Positions 1-4,900 of a stretch of 5,979 bases of DNA are shown piece after piece. The notes under the pieces were generated by a model. The model was not told the origin of the DNA. It searched no databases and saw only the letters and a program-made list of their open reading frames with translations. The DNA is from Rubrobacter sp. (GTDB lineage Bacteria; Actinomycetota; Rubrobacteria; Rubrobacterales; Rubrobacteraceae): assembly GCA_019247245.1 (NCBI GenBank), contig JAFAPF010000067.1, positions 1-5,979 on the forward strand, given 5' to 3'. Position 1 is the stretch's first letter. Every line of letters starts with the position of its first letter. A program made the translations under genes and the position numbers.

Positions 1-1
1 A

Positions 2-307
2 GGCGGGACGGTGATACCTACGGGGGAGCAGGCGACGGTCGGCCTGGCCTCGGCCAACCGGGATCCCGAGCGGTTCGCAAACCCGGATGATTTCGACATC
101 AGCCGGGCCGATGCCAACCGGCACGTGGCTTTCGGTAAGGGCATCCACGTTTGCCTCGGAGCGCCACTAGCGCGTGTTGAAGGGCAGGTAGCCTTCTCGA
201 CGCTGTTCCGAAGATTCCCGGAGCTGCGGCTGGCGGTTCCAGCTGAGGAGGTGCATTGGGCCAACAGTTTCCTACGAGGGTTCGCACGCCTGACAGTCCT
301 GTTCTAG
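2..307 (+). CDS. Cytochrome P450, C-terminal part (5' end outside window)
   Basis: This is the last 101 codons of a cytochrome P450, a heme-thiolate monooxygenase; the frame is already open at the window edge and stops with TAG at 305-307. The heme-binding loop is intact: FGKGIHVCLGAPLAR fits the FxxGxxxCxG signature, and the axial cysteine codon is at 152-154. Upstream in the same frame, GGTVIPTGEQ, the NRDP segment and the FDISR segment occur in the order typical of soluble bacterial class I P450s. The final ~40 residues match the usual length after the heme loop, so the C-terminus looks complete. No membrane segment is visible, which fits a cytosolic enzyme fed by separate ferredoxin and reductase partners; none are visible here. 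Substrate cannot be inferred because the recognition regions lie upstream. The family call is secure; the subfamily is not. Confidence 0.95.
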   Translation, partial: GGTVIPTGEQATVGLASANRDPERFANPDDFDISRADANRHVAFGKGIHVCLGAPLARVEGQVAFSTLFRRFPELRLAVPAEEVHWANSFLRGFARLTVLF

Positions 308-329
308 GCACTAGAAACCAAAGAGGAGA

Positions 330-560
330 GTGAGTCAAAGAATCATCCAGGCTGGCGTGACACAACCGGTTAATGCTCTCCTTGTAGGAGAGCAACGGGT
401 CGCGGTCCAAGAGCTACTCCGCAGCCTTGAGACACGAATCAACATCTACATAGAGGAGTGGTGGAACAAGGTTCTAGATAACGACGAGGGAGGAGCCGAA
501 GAATGCCGTATTCTATCGGCGATAGCGCCGGCAGTGGATTGCTCTCACTGCCGCGAATGA
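330..560 (+). CDS. Hypothetical 76-residue reading frame, possibly a decayed gene
   Basis: I do not recognise this frame with confidence. It begins 22 bp after the P450 stop with GTG at 330. A purine-rich SD-like GAGGAG lies at 323-328, only 1 nt from that start, which is too close for good initiation. The predicted protein is helical and acidic, without signal peptide or membrane segment. The pattern NALLVGEQRVAVQELL followed by an IYIEE helix loosely resembles the four-helix cap in front of cobalamin-binding domains (LLAGDR...ALxLL...YLxVLxPAL). Other frames then carry a YSIGD-like piece (about 507-521) and TAANEAVTTFLGRI (within 526-603), which would continue that pattern if two frameshifts are assumed. 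It may therefore be a pseudogene or simply non-coding. The resemblance is an eye judgement and weak. Confidence 0.3.
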   Translation: MSQRIIQAGVTQPVNALLVGEQRVAVQELLRSLETRINIYIEEWWNKVLDNDEGGAEECRILSAIAPAVDCSHCRE

Positions 561-586
561 AGCGGTAACTACGTTTCTGGGAAGGA

Positions 587-616
587 TTAGCAGCAGAAGC
601 TAACTCTACTTATACT
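587..616 (+). promoter_or_regulatory. Candidate sigma-70-type promoter upstream of the quinone oxidoreductase remnant
   Basis: TTAGCA at 587-592 (4 of 6 to TTGACA) is followed after 18 bp by TATACT at 611-616 (5 of 6 to TATAAT). A transcript would start near 623 and give a leader of about 40 nt before the GTG at 662. The placement relative to a good ribosome binding site makes it credible, but matches of this quality also arise by chance in AT-richer spacers. Nothing else recognisable lies in 561-661. Confidence 0.3.
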
Positions 617-661
617 GTCCTTCGTCAATTAGTGTTCTTGCTATGAGAAGAAGGCGGCGTC

Positions 662-718
662 GTGCGTGCGATTGGAATAACCGAGTTCGGCGGACCGGAG
701 GTGTTGCGGGTAGTAGTC
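662..718 (+). pseudogene. Truncated quinone oxidoreductase (zinc-type alcohol dehydrogenase superfamily), N-terminus only
   Basis: The frame from GTG 662 reads MRAIGITEFGGPEVLRVV, which is the characteristic first beta-strand segment of NADPH:quinone reductase / zeta-crystallin-like medium-chain dehydrogenases (MRAxxxxxFGGPEVLxxxE). A ribosome binding site AGAAGG at 649-654, seven bases upstream, supports this as the genuine original start. After about residue 19 the expected continuation (VPxPxPGPGEVLVRV and the catalytic and NADPH-binding domains) is missing. The open frame drifts through unrelated sequence to a TAG at 830-832, inside the 3' end of the opposing SDR gene. Family members are normally about 320 residues, so over 90 percent is gone. 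It looks like a deletion or recombination scar rather than a functional short gene. If transcribed it would yield a meaningless 56-residue peptide. Confidence 0.6.
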
Positions 719-770
719 CACAGCAGTCTAGTAGGGGAGGGTCTGTGTGATTCCAATCAGCTTCCGTTCT

Positions 771-1559
771 CTACACCCCAAGCCCCTCAGCCGCAGGATG
801 ACCTTCCGGATTCTCGGGTGACCACTCAGTAGCGACAAGGCGTCGGCCGTTCAAGTGCCGGGAGTCGTCCGAGGCCAAGTAGACGGCGGGTGCTCCGATG
901 ATATCGGGCCGCAACAATCGCGAGCGTATCTTGGCGGGTACTCCCGCTGAGATCATACCGGTCTCGGTCGCTCCGCCAGGTAGGACGACGTTCACCCGGA
1001 TCCCGGTGCCCTCAAGGTCTTGCGCCCAGATGATCGACTCTGACTCGAGTGCTGCTTTCGACGGCCCGTAGGGAGAGAAGCCCCTGCGCTTCATAGTCTC
1101 GTAGTTCATGCTGACGTTGATGATGCTTCCGTCGCCTTGCTCAAGCATCTGAGGCACTACCGCCCGAGTCATGAAAAAGGGACCGTTGACGTTGGTGTCC
1201 ACGATCATCTCCCACATCTTAGTATCCGTCTCCCAAAAGCGCGTTGGCTTGGTAAGAAAATCAGGGCTTACGTACTTCATCCCACGACCAGCATTATTGA
1301 CCAGCACGTTCACCTCGCCGAACCGCTTTATCGTCTCGGCCACCACCTGCTCGCATTCCTCTGGGTCGGTGACGTCGGCCATAAGCGCGAGTGCCTGTTC
1401 AGGTCCGGTTTCCCAGACAACGTCCTCTATCTCGGCCTTCTCCCGAGCCGCAGTCAGCGTTATGTATGCGCCCTCCTCTAGATAGGCCTCGACGATAGCC
1501 CGTCCTATGCCACGCCCGCCACCGGTTACGATGGCCACCTTTCCGTTCAGCTTTCCCAT
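771..1559 (-). CDS. Short-chain dehydrogenase/reductase (SDR), classical type
   Basis: This is a complete 262-residue classical SDR, an NAD(P)-dependent oxidoreductase of the Rossmann fold; typical family length is 250-265. The cofactor glycine motif TGGGRGIG is at residues 12-19, NNAG at 88-91, and the catalytic tetrad is Asn123, Ser150, Tyr164 and Lys168 (YGPSK). The PGG motif follows at 194-196. The second beta strand ends in TAAR (Arg39) instead of the acidic residue usual in NAD-dependent members, which suggests NADP(H), by inference. The start is chosen at ATG 1559, not an upstream in-frame start near 1625: a strong AGGAGGT lies six bases before it, and the protein then begins directly with the canonical KLNGKVAIVTG. 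No membrane segment; cytosolic. The substrate is not identifiable. It probably once followed another SDR gene in an operon, whose last codons survive just upstream. Confidence 0.93.
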   Translation of the reverse strand: MGKLNGKVAIVTGGGRGIGRAIVEAYLEEGAYITLTAAREKAEIEDVVWETGPEQALALMADVTDPEECEQVVAETIKRFGEVNVLVNNAGRGMKYVSPDFLTKPTRFWETDTKMWEMIVDTNVNGPFFMTRAVVPQMLEQGDGSIINVSMNYETMKRRGFSPYGPSKAALESESIIWAQDLEGTGIRVNVVLPGGATETGMISAGVPAKIRSRLLRPDIIGAPAVYLASDDSRHLNGRRLVATEWSPENPEGHPAAEGLGV

Positions 1560-1565
1560 TCTTGC

Positions 1566-1572
1566 ACCTCCT
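1566..1572 (-). promoter_or_regulatory. Ribosome binding site that sets the SDR start
   Basis: Read on the minus strand this is AGGAGGT, a near-complete Shine-Dalgarno sequence six bases before the ATG at 1559. It rules against the longer in-frame start about 66 bp upstream. It falls between the stop codon of the upstream SDR remnant (1576-1578) and the SDR start, as in a tightly packed operon. Confidence 0.85.
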
Positions 1573-1575
1573 GCG

Positions 1576-1674
1576 TCAGCGCTGATACATCCCGCCGTCA
1601 ACGTAGACGGTTCGGAGCGTGACAAAAGGATTCAGCACGGGCGAGAGAACAGCTTCTGCGACCTGCCAGCTGCT
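1576..1674 (-). pseudogene. C-terminal remnant of a second SDR gene
   Basis: On the minus strand an open stretch of 32 codons ends with TGA at 1576-1578, 16 bp before the start of the intact SDR. It contains VAEAVLS, then NPFVT, then VYVDGGMYQR before the stop. This is the order and spacing of the last helix, the (N)PFVTG loop and the final VDGG strand of SDR proteins. A TAA at 1675-1677 closes the frame upstream, and I could not find the Rossmann motif, NNAG or YxxxK in any frame between here and 1971. About 85-90 percent of the gene is therefore missing. The usual Gly after NPFVT is replaced (LRT), which fits relaxed selection. It implies that two SDR genes once stood in tandem on this strand. 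Confidence 0.6.
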
Positions 1675-1734
1675 TTATTGGGACGCTCCAAGCGAGCTGC
1701 TGAGACTCTTTGTCTCTCATCAAGGTATCTCTAT

Positions 1735-1766
1735 TTTACATGTACGTGTACATAGGAATACATAAT
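1735..1766 (+). promoter_or_regulatory. Candidate promoter with a 14-bp palindromic operator
   Basis: The sequence ATGTAC-GT-GTACAT at 1740-1753 is a perfect six-base inverted repeat with a two-base centre. It sits between TTTACA (1735-1740, 5 of 6 to the -35 consensus) and CATAAT (1761-1766, 5 of 6 to the -10 consensus). The 20-bp spacing between these boxes is longer than ideal, as in promoters that need DNA distortion by an activator. A dimeric regulator bound here could control the sensor gene (start 1972) or the minus-strand SDR unit. The palindrome is read directly; the regulatory role is inferred. Confidence 0.35.
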
Positions 1767-1782
1767 ACTTCGACGAATACTT
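1764..1782 (+). repeat. Short direct repeat AATACTT with 12-bp period
   Basis: AATACTT occurs at 1764-1770 and again at 1776-1782, separated by CGACG. The spacing is slightly more than one helical turn, as in tandem half-sites for a DNA-binding protein, and the pair directly follows the palindrome. It could be a second operator element or chance in an AT-rich patch. Confidence 0.3.
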
Positions 1783-1904
1783 GCCTTTCCATCACTCGGC
1801 CACCACCAAGAAGCGAGGAGCATTGGCCAAACATAAAAACTACCCACAATCATGCAGCATTACACGCCATATGGCTGCCCAGGTGCTCTAGTGGCGAAAA
1901 GAGA

Positions 1905-1921
1905 AGTGTATAAGCTACACT
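1905..1921. repeat. Inverted repeat AGTGTA / TACACT upstream of the sensor gene
   Basis: AGTGTA (1905-1910), a five-base TAAGC centre and TACACT (1916-1921) form a perfect six-base inverted repeat about 50 bp before the ATG at 1972. It includes TATAAG (1909-1914), which resembles a -10 box. A longer-range CTAGTG (1888-1893) / CACTAG (1918-1923) pairing overlaps it. It may be an operator at a start-proximal promoter or a weak leader hairpin; there is no clear -35 match. Confidence 0.25.
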
Positions 1922-1971
1922 AGTCGCGAGCGCTGGCAACTGTTAACTACTATGCACTAGCAGAGGCAGGG

Positions 1972-4900
1972 ATGCCCGAACGATCGGATCGGGGAAGCTT
2001 ATCTGGGCACCGGCAGAATGGAACGTGGTTGCGGGAGCAGGCTCTCGCTGCCAGCCGCGACGCTATCATCATCACCGACCCCACCCTGCCGGACAACCCC
2101 ATCGTCTACGCCAACCCCCCCTTCGAGCACGTCACCGGTTACTCCGTTGAGGAGGCGGTCGGCAAGAACTGCCGGTTCCTGCAGAGCGAAGACCGGGATC
2201 AGCCAGCCCTAGAGGAGTTGCGTGCTGCCATCAGGGAGGGGCGCGAGTGCCGGGTGGTCTTGCGCAACTACAAGAAGGACGGCACCCTCTTCTGGAACGA
2301 GCTCAGCATCTCGCCTGTACACGATGAAGAGGGGAATCTAGTCAACTTCGTCGGGGTGCTGGACGACGTAACCGAGCGCAAGCGGATGGAGGAGGCGCTC
2401 AAGCGTCAAGCGCATCAGGTGGCGCTCAGGGCGGATGTGGCCGCCGCCTTGAGCAGTGGTGACACCCTGAGTGGCGTCTTGCAGCGGTGCGCAGAGGCCA
2501 TGGTCCAGCACCTGGATGCGGCGTTCGCCCGCATCTGGACCCTGAACGAGGAGGAGGACGTGCTGGAGCTGCAAGCCAGTGCGGGGATGTACACCCACAT
2601 CGACGGTCCCCACAGCCGCGTGCCAGTCGGCGAGCTCAAGATCGGCCTCATCGCCCAAGAACGCCTACCTCACCTGAGCAACACTGTTACCAGCGACCCT
2701 CGCGTCGGTGATAAGGAGTGGGCGAGGCGGGAGGGGATGGTGGCCTTCGCCGGCTATCCCTTGATCGTCGAGGACCGGCTGGTAGGGGTCATGGCTATGT
2801 TCGCCCGCCAAGCGTTCGCGGAGGACACCATCGATGCTTTGGAGTCCGTGGCCACCGCGGTAGCCCAAGGCATCGAGCGCAAGCGGGCCGAGGAAGCGCG
2901 TGCCCGGCTGGCAGCCATCATCGGATCCTCGGATGACGCGATCATTGGTAAGACGCTCGATGGCGTCATCACCAGCTGGAATAAGGGTGCACAGAAGATC
3001 TACGGCTACTCTGCCGAAGAGATCGTGGGAAAGCAGATCTCTGTGCTGGCCCCGCTCGACCGTTCCAACGAGATACCAGACATACTCGAAAAAGTACGGC
3101 GTGGAGAGCTTATAGATCACTACGAAACTGTTCGTCTCAAGAAAGATGGCGAGCGGATCAACGTCTCCATAACCGTCTCTCCGATAACAGACTCCGTCGG
3201 TAACGTTGTGGGAGCTTCGACCATCGCTCGCGATATAACCGAGCGCAAGCGGGCCGAGGAGGCGGTTGAGCAAAGCGAGCTGCTCTACCGTACGGTTATC
3301 GAGCAAGCTACGGAGAACATCTTCCTCGTAGAAGTCGAAGCCCGACGCATCATGGAGTCCAACCCCGCCTTCCATCGGACGCTCGGCTACAAAGAGGAAG
3401 AGCTTAGAAGCTTGACGCTCTATGACATCGTCGCTGCCGACCAGGAGAGCATCGATATGGATATCCGGCGCAGCGTGGAGCAAAGGCGCCTGTTCATCGG
3501 CGAGAGGAAATATCGTCGCAAGGACGGTTCGCTGGTAGACGTCGAGGTCAGCGCGAGTATCATCTTCCGCAACGGCAGGGAAACCCTGTGCGTTGTCGCT
3601 CACGACGTCACCGAGCACAAGCAGGCCGAGCAGGCACTTAGGGAGAGCGAGGAGCGCTTCCGGGGGACCTTCGAGCAGGCGACGGTAGGCATAGCCCACG
3701 TGGCCATCGACGGGCACTGGCTTTGGGTAAACCCTAGGCTCTGCGACATTGTCGGCTACGAAAAGGAGGAGTTGCTCGGGCTGAGCTTCCAAGACATCAC
3801 CCACCCTGACGACCTCGAGACTGACCGAGAGGGCACCCGCCGACTGCTGACTGGGGAGATAGAGACCTACTCAAGGGAGAAGCGCTACTTTCGCAAGGAC
3901 GGCTCGACCGTCTGGATCTACCTTACGGTCTCGTTGATGCGATCTCCTTCGTGCGAACCTCGGTACTTCATCTCCGTCACCGAGGACATAACCGAGCGCA
4001 AGCGGGCCGAGGAGGTACGTGCCCGCTTAGCGGCCATCGTGGAATCCTCGGAGGACGCCATAATCGGCAAAACGCTGGAGGGCACCATCACCAACTGGAA
4101 TCGGGGCGCACAAAAGATCTACGGCTACTCCGCTGAAGAGGTCGTCGGCAAGCCTATCAACATCCTGGCCCCCCCCGACCGCCCGGACGAGATACCAAAG
4201 ATACTCCAGAGGCTCAGGCGTGGCGAAACCATCGAGCATTATGAGACGGTGCGGATGACCAAGGACGGCAGGCGGCTGCACATCTCGCTTCGCATATCCC
4301 CTATAAGAGATTGGTCCGGCAACATCGTGGGAGCTTCTGCTATCGCTCGCGACATCACGGAGCGTAAGCGAGCCCAAGAGGCGCTCAAGCAAAGCGAGCT
4401 GCTTTATCGTACGGTGATCGAGCAAGCCACGGAGAACATCTTCTTGGTGGAAGCCGAGACCCGACGCATCATGGAGTCCAACCCCGCGTTCCAGGAGACG
4501 CTCGGCTACACAGAGGAAGAGCTCAGAAGCTTGACGCTCTACGACATCGTCGCCGCCGACCGGAAAATCATCGATAGAAACATTCGGCGTGTCTTAGGGC
4601 AAAAGCACCGGTTCATGGGCGAGAGGAAGTACCGTCGCAAGGATGGCTCGCTGGTGGACGTCGAGGTTAGCGTGAGTATCATCTTCCGCAACGGCAGAGA
4701 AACCCTATGTATCGTCGCTCACGACGTCACCGAACGCAAACGAACGGAGGAAGCACAACGCTTCCTGGCAGAGGCCGGAGCAACACTCGCCTCCTCGCTC
4801 GATTACCGGAGCACGCTGGCCAGCGTCGCACGTCTTGCGGTGCCCCGCCTCGGTGACTGGTGCGCGGTAGACATCGTCGAGGAAGACGGCTCGCTCTCTC

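Larger units (their letters stand above)
1675..1971. other. AT-richer intergenic region between the divergent SDR and sensor-phosphatase genes
   Basis: No coding sequence with convincing family similarity is visible in either strand. The region contains a small inverted repeat GAGAC/GTCTC (1702-1706 and 1712-1716), a palindrome with promoter-like flanks (1735-1766), a direct repeat (1764-1782) and an inverted repeat near the sensor gene (1905-1921). Promoters for both the minus-strand SDR unit and the plus-strand sensor gene must lie here or nearby. Short open frames in this stretch have no supporting start signals or recognisable motifs. I see no tRNA, no insertion-sequence ends and no strong rho-independent terminator. 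Confidence 0.6.

Noticed and set aside
99..410. A 103-codon minus-strand frame across the P450 end
   Set aside because: It runs antisense to the P450 heme-binding region, which is certain, and has no convincing start signal or family resemblance.
670..758. Nine-base inverted repeat GATTGGAAT (670-678) / ATTCCAATC (750-758) flanking the quinone oxidoreductase remnant, like ends of a tiny mobile element
   Set aside because: A 9-bp pair within 100 bp is expected about twice by chance in a window this size; there is no target-site duplication or transposase sequence.
720..770. Terminator between the converging quinone oxidoreductase remnant and the SDR
   Set aside because: No GC-rich hairpin followed by a T run is visible on either strand.
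1137..1485. Two overlapping plus-strand open frames across the SDR gene
   Set aside because: They lie opposite a complete SDR with all catalytic motifs and have no motifs of their own.
1560..1625. Extension of the SDR by 22 residues to an upstream in-frame start
   Set aside because: The strong AGGAGGT six bases before ATG 1559 and the canonical SDR beginning there favour the shorter form; the extra codons coincide with the end of the SDR remnant in another frame.
1880..1925. tRNA-like look of the stretch with AGGTGCTCTAGTGGCG
   Set aside because: There is no acceptor-stem pairing, anticodon arm or TTCRANY loop.
2665..3804. A 379-codon open frame on the minus strand inside the sensor gene
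   Set aside because: It is the antisense image of the PAS array. Its recurring LGPLALGY-type segments are simply the complement of the repeated D(I/V)TERKRAEE linker, and it has no recognisable family. The same applies to the minus-strand frames at 2338-2658, 4027-4425 and 4705-5082.
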